A DNA stretch of 59,637 nt from Actinomycetota bacterium. Lineage in GTDB: Bacteria > Actinomycetota > Aquicultoria > Subteraquimicrobiales > Subteraquimicrobiaceae. Shown here one piece after another: positions 1-8,404 of the stretch. The stretch lies in NCBI GenBank assembly GCA_030018275.1, contig JASEGB010000002.1, positions 1 through 59,637 on the forward strand, given 5' to 3'. Made by a program: the position numbers and the translations under genes. Under the pieces are notes generated by a model that searched no databases, was not told the origin of the DNA, and saw only the letters and a list, made by a program, of their open reading frames with translations. The stretch's first letter is position 1. The number at the start of each line of letters is the position of its first letter.

Positions 1-28
1 CATGTCCTGCGTTTGTCAAAGGGCAAAG

Positions 29-53
29 TGTTAACCTAACTCGTTAATAATAC
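29..53 (+). repeat. Terminal motif of dispersed intergenic repeat
   Basis: A stretch reading TGTTAACCTAACTCGTTAAT matches the inverted ends of the element seen complete at 31890-31972 and in longer copies at 24083-24150 and 58493-58549. Only one end is visible here; the rest of the element, if present, has diverged or lies left of the window. The remaining sequence up to the polymerase gene (about 60-570) holds a glycosyltransferase remnant and no other supported gene. Confidence 0.55.
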
Positions 54-236
54 AATTTATCACCGCGTAGGTGATAATAGTTTACTGTAACAAAAACCCT
101 TTTTTGTTTGTTAAACATTATCAAGACGATGAGGAAAGTAAGAGGAAAAACCAACAGTGTAAGCGGACCAACGATGTAGAAGCGCCCCGTGCAAGCGAAC
201 GCAACCCCTGGGAGAAAAGCAAAGGTATAAAAAGAA

Positions 237-404
237 TCAAGGAGAGGGAAAATAAAGTTTGTTTAGAGCATGCGCCTTTCCTCCATGAGCAGCTTGCACT
301 ATTTTCAAATTAGAAAGGTTGAAAGAGGAGAGAACTTCTATCGTTTCGTCAGTGGAGCCATTATCGACAACAATTATCTCCATTTCTCCAGGGTAATCTT
401 CCTC
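237..404 (-). pseudogene. Remnant of family 2 glycosyltransferase
   Basis: The minus strand reads an open stretch of about 55 codons that carries two hallmarks of GT-A family 2 glycosyltransferases in the right order: the nucleotide-sugar binding segment EIIVVDNGSTDET and the later segment GGKAHALNK. It is bounded by in-frame stops at both ends (TAA just upstream, TGA after LYFPSP), and no start, catalytic DxD region or membrane segment is present. A functional enzyme of this family has more than 230 residues, so this is a decayed internal fragment. The family call is from motif recognition only; its flanks show nothing else coding. Confidence 0.6.
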
Positions 405-578
405 TTATGCCTTCCCAAGTTGGTAAATTAAATATCCACTGAAATTTTAAATCATCTTCGGAAAGCAGGGCAAATTCTCATTTCTCTGAAAATAATTTTT
501 TGTTTTTTTCGCCTTTGCGTAACATATAACTTAACTATGGGATATACTGAAAGAAAGTTTAATTCTTAGTTTTTGATC

Positions 579-2921
579 ATGAAAATCTCTTTCTGGCTCC
601 TCGATGTAAACTATGAAGTTCTGGATGATGGTCCTGAAATAAGACTCTGGGGAATAGACCATCAAGGTCAGCGAGCATTGATTTTGGACCGTGGCTTTCT
701 CTCCTCTTTCTACATCCTCCCCGAGAAAGGAAAAGATCCAAAGGATATTGCCGAAAGGATAAAACAAGGTGAACTCTTTCCCGAGATTCTCGAGGCTCAA
801 GTGGTTACCCGGAAATATTTCGGAAAGCCGGTTGAGTCAGTCCAGATCATATGCCGAAATCCCGATGTAATGAGCAAATATGCCAAGAGGCTGATAAAGA
901 TGGATGGCATTAGGGATACCGTTGAAGATGATATCCGCTATTCCTCTCAATACTTGATCGATCGGGAAATATTCCCCTGTGGTTGGCACGAAGTCCAGGT
1001 CGAAGAAGTCGAAAATGAACTTGCCTGCCTGCCGGCAGGCAGGGCAGCAGAGGTAGATAAGGTGTATCTAGCCAAAAGTCATCCCCAGTTGAAAGAGGGA
1101 CTCGATTTACCGAGCTTGAGGATATTGGGTCTGTCACTGGTTTGCTATAGTCCCATGGGAACACCGAAACCGGAGAGGGATCCCGTGGTGATAATCTCCC
1201 TAGTCTCCAACGATGGTGAAAAAAGACAATTCGTAGCCGAAGATGGGGATGATAGACCTATTATAGAGGGTTTTTTAAAGTACATATCTCAATTTTCACC
1301 GGATATCCTCCTTGGATATGGTTCCAATGGTCGCGATTGGCCATATCTTTTAGCCAGATGCAAAAGGCTGGGATTCGAACTCTCCATGGACAGGATGGGG
1401 AAAGAACCTCACACTAGCCTCTATGGACATGTATCAGTCACCGGAAGAGCAAATGTAGATCTGTTCGATTTTGCCCAGGATCTCGCCGAGGTCAAGGTCA
1501 AGACCTTAGAAAATGTGGCTGAATATTTGGGGATAAAGGGTGGATCGGCGATTGAAGATGCGGATATCCCCTTCTACTGGGAGGATGAGAAGAGAAGAAC
1601 CGAACTTTTGAAATACTCAATGGACAATACCATGAAGATAATGGGAATAGGCGAAGCTATGCTTGACTACGCCATACAGCTTTCGAACCTCGTGGGTCTA
1701 CCCCTGGATCATGTGGGAACTGCAGCCGTGGGATTCAGGGTGGATAATTATCTCATCCGTCAGGCTCACAAACTGGGTGAGTTAATCCCAAAAAGGGTGG
1801 AGCGTCCCTATTTCCCCTATGTGGGAGCGATCGTCCTTCCACCCGAAGCGGGAATCCACGAGAAAGTAGCCGTTTTGGATTTCAAAGCCATGTATCCGAA
1901 TCTCATGATCCTCTACAATATATCCCCCGATACTTACGTGAAATCGGGAGAATCTTTGCCGGACAGGGACATCTATATAGCACCAGAGGTCGGATATAAA
2001 TTTCGCAAGGAACCGCCCGGTTTTTACAAGCAAGTCTTGCTGAGCCTGATCAAAGCAAGGGATGAGATTCGAAAGAGGATGAAAGAACTTAAGTCCGATA
2101 CTCCACAATACAGAGTGCTTGATGCAAGGCAGAAGGCGGTCAAGGTCATCACCAATGCCTGTTACGGATACGCAGGGTGGATAGGAGCCCGATGGTACTT
2201 AAAACCCGTGGCGGAAGCGACGGCCGCTTGGGGGAGGGCGATCATATCCCGCACCATCCAAATGGCTAAAAACGTTGGTCTGCAAATCATATATGGTGAT
2301 ACTGACAGCCTCTTCGTGGCTTACGAGTCAGAAAAAATAGAGAATTTCGGTAGAGAGGTCCAAGGGGAACTGGGATTAGAGATAAGACCGGACAAGATAT
2401 ACGATAGAATCCTATTCACCGAGGCAAAGAAGAGGTATGCGGGTCTGCTCCCCGACGATCGACTGGAAATCGTTGGACTGGAAGTGGTGAGAGGAGATTG
2501 GGCGACCATCGCCAGAGATGTTCAGGAGACGGTTTTGGGAATCATCTTAAAGGAACGATCTCCAGAAAAAGCTGCGAGCTTCGTTCGCCAACGCATCTCA
2601 GAGATAAAGGAGGGCAAGACTCCTCCAAAGGATCTCATCATCTGGAAAACCTTGACCAAACCATTGAAGGATTATACAGCAAGAGCTCCCCATGTGGAGG
2701 CAGCGAAGCGCTTGCTCGACGCGGGTTATAAACTCACCATTGGGGATAAAATTGGTTACGTCATCCTGAAGGGACCGGGCAAACTTTACGAGCGTGCCGT
2801 ACCCTATACCATGATCTCCCCACAAGATATTGACATCGAATATTACATCTCCAATCAGATTCTTCCCGCAGCCTTAAGGATACTCGAACTCTTCCAAATA
2901 AGCGAGGAAGATTTGACTTAG
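579..2921 (+). CDS. Archaeal-like family B DNA polymerase, proofreading motif lost
   Basis: Template-directed DNA synthesis enzyme of about 780 residues, the usual size for archaeal family B polymerases. Polymerase motifs are intact: motif A DFKAMYP (Asp near residue 434), motif B KVITNACYG, motif C YGDTDS with both metal-binding aspartates, and KKRYAG in the palm/thumb. The N-terminal exonuclease domain is abnormal: where relatives have FDIE followed by CYSP, this protein has LSLVCYSP, so both Exo I acidic residues (near 186 and 188) are Ser and Val; the Exo II Asp (NGRDWPY) and Exo III Tyr/Asp (YSMDN) remain. Proofreading is therefore expected to be absent (inference). A GC-rich palindrome is inserted in frame around residues 149-157. 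An upstream TTG at 573 is possible; ATG at 579 is preferred, with only a weak ribosome-binding site. It stands alone on the plus strand, convergent with the next gene 19 bp away. A translesion role is a guess. Confidence 0.93.
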   Translation: MKISFWLLDVNYEVLDDGPEIRLWGIDHQGQRALILDRGFLSSFYILPEKGKDPKDIAERIKQGELFPEILEAQVVTRKYFGKPVESVQIICRNPDVMSKYAKRLIKMDGIRDTVEDDIRYSSQYLIDREIFPCGWHEVQVEEVENELACLPAGRAAEVDKVYLAKSHPQLKEGLDLPSLRILGLSLVCYSPMGTPKPERDPVVIISLVSNDGEKRQFVAEDGDDRPIIEGFLKYISQFSPDILLGYGSNGRDWPYLLARCKRLGFELSMDRMGKEPHTSLYGHVSVTGRANVDLFDFAQDLAEVKVKTLENVAEYLGIKGGSAIEDADIPFYWEDEKRRTELLKYSMDNTMKIMGIGEAMLDYAIQLSNLVGLPLDHVGTAAVGFRVDNYLIRQAHKLGELIPKRVERPYFPYVGAIVLPPEAGIHEKVAVLDFKAMYPNLMILYNISPDTYVKSGESLPDRDIYIAPEVGYKFRKEPPGFYKQVLLSLIKARDEIRKRMKELKSDTPQYRVLDARQKAVKVITNACYGYAGWIGARWYLKPVAEATAAWGRAIISRTIQMAKNVGLQIIYGDTDSLFVAYESEKIENFGREVQGELGLEIRPDKIYDRILFTEAKKRYAGLLPDDRLEIVGLEVVRGDWATIARDVQETVLGIILKERSPEKAASFVRQRISEIKEGKTPPKDLIIWKTLTKPLKDYTARAPHVEAAKRLLDAGYKLTIGDKIGYVILKGPGKLYERAVPYTMISPQDIDIEYYISNQILPAALRILELFQISEEDLT
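1023..1045. repeat. In-frame palindromic element in polB
   Basis: A perfect 20-bp palindrome CCTGCCTGCCGGCAGGCAGG at 1024-1043 lies inside the polymerase frame and is read as ACLPAGRAAE, between the N-terminal and exonuclease domains. It belongs to the same family as copies in dgt, recO, rsmE, hrcA, comEC, leuS and rnr. Confidence 0.85.
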
Positions 2922-2940
2922 AGACCTCGAAGTGAAGAGA

Positions 2941-4074
2941 TTATGGAATCTCAAATGGGGGATTGTATGGGATCTCGCTGAATGGGGGTTCTTTATAGTA
3001 CCTATCGGGAATTGCTGGAACATGGATTTCAAATTTCTGTTTTGGTTTCGGGGGGATTTTAAACTTTTTGATTTCCTCTTCGAATTTCTTTCGGTAAATG
3101 TCCTCCTCATCCTTTAGTACTTCTCCCTCTATGTAATAGATGGGATGGAATACCTGCTTTCCACTCAATAAAAAGCAAGGATTTGCCCAGTAAGCTAACT
3201 TTATCGAAGAAATTTTCATCACCTTGGGTGGTCTGTCGATCCCAAATCCCGTGCACTTGTTATTTCTGATGTCACTTATGACCTCGTCGATGGACTTTAT
3301 TGGATATTCCCCATATGGCTTCACCTTTGGCCAGAAATAATACACTTGCATTACTTCCCCATTGTGTCCTATTCCAACAGAAATTCTCGCGTGCCCCATT
3401 ATAGGATATCCATTTAGTTCACCGGAATATCTGACTCCAACTCGGAGCGGCACCACTACGTGTTCCTGCTTAATTGGATCCCATTCACCGCGAGTTTCGG
3501 TAACCATTGCTGATTCTTTTAATCGGCTCAGCTCTTCCTTAGTGAGCACATCTGTTTTTAGCAAAAAATCCCGTGCCACCGATTTAGCCTCATCGAGGGA
3601 GGGAAGATTTGGATGGGGAGGATTCAAACACTTTTCCAATATCTCTTCAGGAGAAGATGGATATGGCTCCTTGTTTGTATAATCAAATATTCCCGTCTCT
3701 GGATCAACATTGATGCATTTTGCCCTACCTTCTTCCTCCTCGCCGATCGCTCTCCAAGCTCCCAAGGCTGAGGTTTCCACTTTCCCTGATATACCAAACC
3801 TTGCGGCTAAATCCTTTATCTGTTCATCACTCATGTTCACGGGCTCTATCTTATAGACCATCATCTTTTGTGGGAAAGAAATCTCTGCATCGGGGAGGAT
3901 GATCTCAACATCTTCACAGATAGGGGCTTGCGAAGCCGATTCTCCCAGGGCTATCGATGGGAGCTCATCCAAGTTAGCTTCCCTGCTCCGAATTCTGGTG
4001 AAAGCAACCAGAGAAATGAGCAATGCGGTCAATAAGATTAGGGGCAAGACAATTTTGAATATTTTTCGAAACAC
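2941..4074 (-). CDS. Membrane-anchored exported protein of unknown function
   Basis: Begins with a single N-terminal hydrophobic segment (residues about 7-26, after RKIFK) that looks like a signal anchor; the remaining 350 residues are hydrophilic and probably extracytoplasmic. The middle part (about 200-270) has a repeat-like beta-rich stretch (GYPIMGHARISVGIGHNGEVMQV) resembling the PepSY/YycI type of cell-surface regulator fold, but the match is not firm. The C-terminus is rich in Lys, Glu and Pro. It follows the DUF6345-like gene by 12 nt, so both are probably one operon, and the two may work together at the cell surface. I do not recognise a specific function. Confidence 0.75.
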   Translation of the reverse strand: MFRKIFKIVLPLILLTALLISLVAFTRIRSREANLDELPSIALGESASQAPICEDVEIILPDAEISFPQKMMVYKIEPVNMSDEQIKDLAARFGISGKVETSALGAWRAIGEEEEGRAKCINVDPETGIFDYTNKEPYPSSPEEILEKCLNPPHPNLPSLDEAKSVARDFLLKTDVLTKEELSRLKESAMVTETRGEWDPIKQEHVVVPLRVGVRYSGELNGYPIMGHARISVGIGHNGEVMQVYYFWPKVKPYGEYPIKSIDEVISDIRNNKCTGFGIDRPPKVMKISSIKLAYWANPCFLLSGKQVFHPIYYIEGEVLKDEEDIYRKKFEEEIKKFKIPPKPKQKFEIHVPAIPDRYYKEPPFSEIPYNPPFEIP

Positions 4075-4086
4075 ACTATTTCACCT

Positions 4087-4965
4087 CTACTGAACCACGT
4101 AATCCCTGTAATCGTAAAACTCTGCTAAGGAGGGACTCCAGGGAACTGGTTGCCAACCAGAAAACCCAAATCCTGGCAGACAATCGCCGTAATCTGCCTT
4201 GTAATATTTAATTCTTGCTCGTATCCCTTTCCCTTGGGGTTGCCAATACTCTGCATTTTTTATCCAAGAATCTATAATGTTATATACTGGTAATGGATAT
4301 TCTGGCGGTGGTTTTATTTGCCCCGTGAGTAGCCATGCCAATGTCATTCCGGAATATGGATGTTCATACATGCTACTGGCGAATCCCAATATTTGATGAA
4401 CCCCTTCCATCATGTCATATAAACGATTCATCTGGGCAACGGAGCCATAGTTCTTCAAAAAATTACAGGTGGAAAGGAATATCCAATCTAAATCCTGGTC
4501 TCCCCACCTTGCATTGGTGGGATACAGAAAATGGTCATCGCGATTATTATAGAAGGCTAACCAACCCGTATATGTTCCATAGTAGGGATTATACCACTCG
4601 GGTCCGTGTCCTACCCACATGCCGACATCAACAGCATCTATCCGAATATAATCGATGCCTCCCAACCCATAGTATTTAAAATCTTCCTCCCCCGCATAAT
4701 CATCACCCCTATATAGTGGATTAGAAAAATCAGAAAATCTTCTCAAATAATATTGGAAATCAAAGGCGATATCATCGGAAGCCAGAATGGGGTCTAACCG
4801 TATGGCTTGTCCCCACGCGTAATAAATTTGAAGGGGATCGTAAGCTCCTTGATATTCGACCCCTATCTCCCACACAGCATCGTCTGAGATATCAGCATAG
4901 ACCACAGCGGGACATAAAAACGCAATAACGAGAGCAGTTACCAGCACTTTCCTGAGCCAGTTCAT
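4087..4965 (-). CDS. Secreted DUF6345-like protein, possible caspase-fold hydrolase
   Basis: Has a clear signal peptide (NWLRKVLVTALVIAFLCPAVVYA) followed by about 265 residues. Two short motifs stand out: WVGHGPEW near the middle and, about 50 residues later, WIFLSTCNFL. A His in a GHG turn and a Cys after a buried beta strand are the arrangement of caspase-like (clan CD) peptidases such as gingipain and clostripain, and of proteins annotated DUF6345. The hydrolase reading is inference from the dyad only. ATG at 4965 follows an AAAGGA site; a GTG at 4971 and TTG at 4974 are alternatives. It precedes the membrane-anchored gene at 2941-4074 by 12 nt, which suggests a secreted/anchored pair. 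Confidence 0.72.
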   Translation of the reverse strand: MNWLRKVLVTALVIAFLCPAVVYADISDDAVWEIGVEYQGAYDPLQIYYAWGQAIRLDPILASDDIAFDFQYYLRRFSDFSNPLYRGDDYAGEEDFKYYGLGGIDYIRIDAVDVGMWVGHGPEWYNPYYGTYTGWLAFYNNRDDHFLYPTNARWGDQDLDWIFLSTCNFLKNYGSVAQMNRLYDMMEGVHQILGFASSMYEHPYSGMTLAWLLTGQIKPPPEYPLPVYNIIDSWIKNAEYWQPQGKGIRARIKYYKADYGDCLPGFGFSGWQPVPWSPSLAEFYDYRDYVVQ

Positions 4966-5203
4966 TTTCACCAATTCCTTTGCTCCCCTAACACCTCCAA
5001 AAACATTTTAAACTTATCAAAAAAAGGGGGGGAGTCAAGGACTCTTTTGCAACTTCTGGATAAATCTCAAAAGTGGGAACAAATGCCCGACCTATTTCGT
5101 CTAAATTTATAATTCATGCTGCTTTGCCTCATTATCCTGATGGCCTATGATATAAGCTTGAGAAGCCGTGAGAGATCAAAAGTTGTGGAATAAAGATGAA
5201 GAT

Positions 5204-5575
5204 CTATCCGCCAGCGGAATACAAAACTTTCCGATCTCTTATGCCCCAAACATAAACTCGTAAATGCTGCAAGCCACCTTTCAGAACTGGCCCTCTTCGA
5301 TCTATTATGATTATCCAAGCATCCTTCCCTTCAAACTTGGCTCTTTCAGCATATAAGGGGATATCATATTCATCCTTCGATAAGATTTCAAGACACTCCC
5401 TAAGCTCCCCCGAATCCCCTCCAAGTCTAGCAGCTTCATCCGCCATGGAGGAGATGATGCGGTCCCTAAATTCAGCACCATAAGTTTGAGTCTCTGCGCC
5501 TTCCAGCTTCCATCCTGTGGACTTCAGGAACTCGTTTATCTCGCCCCTATTGTAATTATTTGAACTAATCTTCAC
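5204..5575 (-). CDS. Small hypothetical protein coupled to anti-sigma remnant
   Basis: A 123-residue soluble protein with no membrane segment. Its GTG start overlaps the TGA stop of the anti-sigma reading frame (GTGA), so it was the third gene of the sigma/anti-sigma operon and was translationally coupled. The sequence alternates charged helices (residues 30-70) with strands ending in VYVWGIRDRKVLY. I do not recognise a family. Since the two genes upstream are broken, it may no longer be expressed normally even though its own frame is intact. Confidence 0.5.
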   Translation of the reverse strand: MKISSNNYNRGEINEFLKSTGWKLEGAETQTYGAEFRDRIISSMADEAARLGGDSGELRECLEILSKDEYDIPLYAERAKFEGKDAWIIIIDRRGPVLKGGLQHLRVYVWGIRDRKVLYSAGG

Positions 5576-6033
5576 CTCATATTTAAGAGTGGGCGCTCCC
5601 TCTTTTCCGGCACCTTTATAATGGGAGCTCTTTCCTCGCGAATCGCCGGTGCCTTTAGAGTTCTCTTCTCCTTAAGAAGTATCCCCTGCTGTATTCTTAA
5701 AGGGATAATGACCATCAAAAGTAAAGCCAAAAGTCCCGTTGCGATAAGGATGTAGCGAGGAACAAGTCTTAAACTAAATCTCTCCTTAAAAACAGGGACT
5801 TTAACTTTCTCGGTCTGGGCATGGACGCGAGCTCGGATATCCCGAGCCAAAGTCAAAGGAATGGGAACTTCCCCAAGCTCCTTTGTGAGATGGACAGTTT
5901 CCTTCAATTCTTCGAAACGCTTAAGACAGACACTACAGGAAGTAAGGTGCTCCTCTATTTACCTCCGTTGTTCCCTATCAACTTCGCCATCAATATATGA
6001 AGAAAGCAATGATAAAACCCTCTTACACTTCAT
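5572..6033 (-). pseudogene. Anti-sigma factor (zf-HC2 type) with in-frame stop
   Basis: From ATG at 6033 the frame begins MKCKRVLSLLSSYIDGEVD and continues through IEEHLTSCSVCLKRFEEL, giving the zinc-binding H-x3-C-x2-C of zf-HC2 anti-sigma domains. A TAA at 5959-5961 interrupts the frame within the zinc domain. Downstream the frame stays open, with a single membrane segment (YILIATGLLALLLMVIIPLRI) and a charged extracytoplasmic tail. The order sigma factor, then anti-sigma, is the standard ECF arrangement; the sigma gene just upstream is also truncated. Restart at an internal codon could still give a membrane peptide without the sigma-binding domain, but the normal protein cannot be made unless the stop is suppressed or is a sequence error. 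Confidence 0.8.
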
Positions 6034-6060
6034 TTCGATACCTCTATGATTTAGACGGGC

Positions 6061-6279
6061 TTACCTTCTCAATTGTTCCCTAAGAGGCGCCAATATCTCG
6101 GCCAATTTTAGGCGAGCCCGATTGAGTCGGGATTTCACCGTGCCCAAGGATATGTTTAGCACCTCCCCAATCTCTTTATAGCTAAAACCTTGGATATCAT
6201 GAAGGATAACAACCAAACGATGATCCTTCTTGCCCGTCTTGCATAGATGTAAAGCCCGCTTCACAGAAGGAGGATACAT
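6061..6279 (-). pseudogene. ECF sigma factor remnant, region 4 only
   Basis: Encodes a recognisable sigma region 4: HRLVVILHDIQGFSYKEI, then GTVKSRLNRARLKLAEIL, which is the helix-turn-helix that contacts the -35 element. Region 2, needed for core binding and -10 recognition, is missing because the frame ends at 6279, where the oppositely oriented TetR gene begins. A normal ECF sigma factor is about 170-200 residues; this is 72. It precedes the broken anti-sigma gene by 27 bp, so the pair is a decayed ECF module. A recombination or deletion joint near 6280 is inferred. Confidence 0.78.
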
Positions 6280-6965
6280 TGGGTCGTATGGTAAAAGACC
6301 CTGAAGAACGCAGAATTGAGTTACTAAAAACAGCTCGAGATTTGTTTTATGAATTGGGCTACGAACAAACCTCGGTGCAGAAAATTACGGAAACTGTAGG
6401 AATTGCTAAAGGTACCTTCTATCACTACTTCCATTCAAAAGAAGATATCCTTGGTCAGTTAGCTGACTGGCAAACAGAGGAAGTCCTAACAATGATTGAG
6501 CATAAAGTTGAAAAGATGGGAGGTAATGCTGTCGAGAAATTCCGTAGTCTTATTGAAAACATAATAAGTTGGAAAACGGAAAATAGGGAAATGATGATAA
6601 CTTATATCCGGGTGATGTTCCGAGATGAAAATTTTCCACTAAGAAATAAGTTGAATCAAATCTATAGGGAAAAAGTGTATCCCCTCTTTTCTAAAGTTAT
6701 CCGTCAAGGGACAGAAGAAGGGATTTTTAAGGTGAAAGATGTCGAAGAGACCAGTGAGATTTTTCTTTCAATGTTATTAAGTTGGGCAGAAAGGCTTGCT
6801 CCCATAACTCTGTCAGTATTTGAGAATCCGGAACGTATTTCCATTCTCATAAAAAAAGTAAAGGCTTTTGAAAATGCCATCGAAAGAATTCTAGGAGTCA
6901 AGGAAGGAACTCTCAAAATCTATGATATCAAAAAAATAAAAAAGTTCTTTTTAGAGGAAGGGTGA
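6279..6965 (+). CDS. TetR/AcrR-family transcriptional repressor
   Basis: A 228-residue regulator with the N-terminal TetR helix-turn-helix (TSVQKITETVGIAKGTFYHYFHSKEDIL, given here in parts: TSVQKITETVGIAKG and TFYHYFHSKEDIL) at residues about 30-58 and an all-helical C-terminal ligand/dimer domain. The TTG at 6279 follows a near-perfect AGAAGGAGG at five bases spacing, so it is preferred to ATG 6288. The ABC exporter remnant 70 bp downstream in the same orientation is the likely former target, as TetR regulators often control adjacent efflux pumps. The regulator frame is intact while its presumed target is broken. Confidence 0.88.
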   Translation: MGRMVKDPEERRIELLKTARDLFYELGYEQTSVQKITETVGIAKGTFYHYFHSKEDILGQLADWQTEEVLTMIEHKVEKMGGNAVEKFRSLIENIISWKTENREMMITYIRVMFRDENFPLRNKLNQIYREKVYPLFSKVIRQGTEEGIFKVKDVEETSEIFLSMLLSWAERLAPITLSVFENPERISILIKKVKAFENAIERILGVKEGTLKIYDIKKIKKFFLEEG

Positions 6966-7036
6966 TCTTCGCTTCAAAGGTTCGTCAGACATATTAATTA
7001 TTTATTAATCTTTTATAGCTTAAGGAGGGGGTCAAA

Positions 7037-7640
7037 ATGGTGAAAAATTCAGCTCAACCTGAAACAGGCGATGTAAGGGAGAATAGGTAAAGCGAGGTGA
7101 GTTTGTAGCCGTCTTAGGGCGCAGCGGAGCGGGCAAGACCACCCTTCTAAATCTTTTGGGGGGAATCGATACGCCCACTTCAGGCATGTCGTCATCGACG
7201 GGCTTGATATCTCACACTTCAAGCGGAAAAAGCTCACTCTATTCCGTCGGGAAAAAATCGGTTTCATCTTTCAGTTCTTCAATCTCATCCCCAGCTTGAC
7301 TGCCAAAGAAAACGTTGAATTCGCTTTAGAACTTGCCTCACGGGATGGAAGCCGTCCAAAGAGAGACGCTACTACCCTGCTCAAGATAGTGGGGCTGGAA
7401 GAGAGGCTTAATCACTTTCCCGCACAGCTTTCTGGAGGAGAGCAACAACGAGTAGCTGTGGCACAATTTCGTAAAGTCGATAAGTGGGACATAGTCGCCA
7501 TTTTTAGCCAGAACTTTTCTTCCGAACAAGTGAAAAAGGTCAAAGACTTCGATGGGGTAAGGAAAGTCCAGGTTGCGTTGATGGTGCCGGCAAAGCTCGA
7601 AGCCAAGGGTAACAAACATGAGGGACCATCACCACCATGA
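7037..7640 (+). pseudogene. Broken ABC exporter (MacB/LolD-type ATPase fused to permease fragment)
   Basis: A strong AAGGAGGGGG site precedes ATG 7037, whose frame reads [17 protein letters not shown] and stops. About 35 normal residues are missing before the next recognisable piece, [19 protein letters not shown] (Walker A). A one-base loss near 7185 shifts the frame; the continuation reads [27 protein letters not shown] (Q-loop) and [12 protein letters not shown] (signature). Walker B, the D-loop and the H-loop are absent: the frame jumps directly into a fragment like a MacB/FtsX periplasmic core domain ([20 protein letters not shown]). So there are an N-terminal deletion, a frameshift and an internal deletion, and the product cannot be functional. 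It was probably regulated by the TetR gene upstream. Confidence 0.85.
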
Positions 7641-8202
7641 AGCCTGCTAAAGCAAAGATATTTAACCGTAATTCATCGCTTGTTAAACTTATAACAAAGG
7701 AGTTTTTGTTTTCTTCATATGTTAATTCTGCGGGAATGGTAAAAAGCGGAGCAAATACTTGTTTCCCGTCATTCGTTTTTCCTAATATAAACAAATAGCA
7801 ATATATGATCTCAAGTTCGTATGGGTTATTAGTGTAATTATCATAAATACGCCGAATTTTTTCAAAAATTTCATTCTCTTCAGATATAGATATGTTCTCC
7901 CAAATTGTTTCAATTCTTCCAAGGTGCTGTATGTTGGTATGATGGTACTGGTTGCATTTTTTGATTGCTTTAATGTTCAAAAAGGTCCTTCTGTTGTCTC
8001 TTATATTTAGTAGATTTAGAAATACAAAGTTCTTCGCCCTCGCCAAACAACAAAATTTCTTTTCCTGCAATTTAGATATATCGACGAAATGTTTTGCTTC
8101 ATCACGAATATTGAGAAACAAATGTTGTCCGTGCCGAGAGTGTTTCAAAATCTCATAGCAATATTTAATTAGATTTTTATAATTCTGGTTAGATTCTTTC
8201 AT
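7540..8202 (-). pseudogene. Truncated AT-rich gene, possible helicase N-terminus
   Basis: The first 190 or so residues (MKESNQNYKNLIKYCYEI to ELRLNIFALAGF) look like a real, Asn/Ile/Lys-rich protein with the segment LGKTNDGKQVFAPLFTIPAEL; a stretch of this kind occurs near the N-terminus of large DUF4011/superfamily 1 helicases, but this identification is weak. At about 7630 the frame runs into the antisense of the ABC exporter remnant, so the true C-terminus is gone. Base composition is clearly more AT-rich than the neighbouring housekeeping genes, suggesting acquired DNA. Its ATG overlaps the stop of a short upstream frame (ATGA-type overlap). Confidence 0.45.
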
Positions 8203-8333
8203 ATTGAAGGATAAAAAATTAAATTTTTCTTTTCCCCGCCGTTTGATTTTATTTCAAAAAATAATTTTTTCGTCACAAAATTCAACACAACATCTTCTGC
8301 GGTCGCTTTCAGTGACGCCCTGATTTTTCTTTT
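8199..8333 (-). pseudogene. 3' fragment of gene upstream of the truncated AT-rich gene
   Basis: A minus-strand frame open for 45 codons reads ASLKATAEDVVLNFVTKKLF and ends at a TGA that overlaps the ATG of the next gene, the arrangement of a translationally coupled operon. There is no start codon with a ribosome-binding site before the in-frame TAG at 8334-8336; the tRNA gene lies immediately upstream. It may be the tail of a gene cut when the segment joined the tRNA flank, or chance. Confidence 0.25.
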
Positions 8334-8404
8334 CTATTTCAAAAAACTGCATTGTGTCCTAATTGGCTCCCCGGGCCGGACTCGAACCGGCAACCTAGTG
8401 GTTA

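Noticed and set aside
71-313. Plus-strand open frame of 80 codons at the left edge
   Set aside because: It overlaps the glycosyltransferase remnant on the other strand, has unusual composition and no ribosome-binding site or family features.
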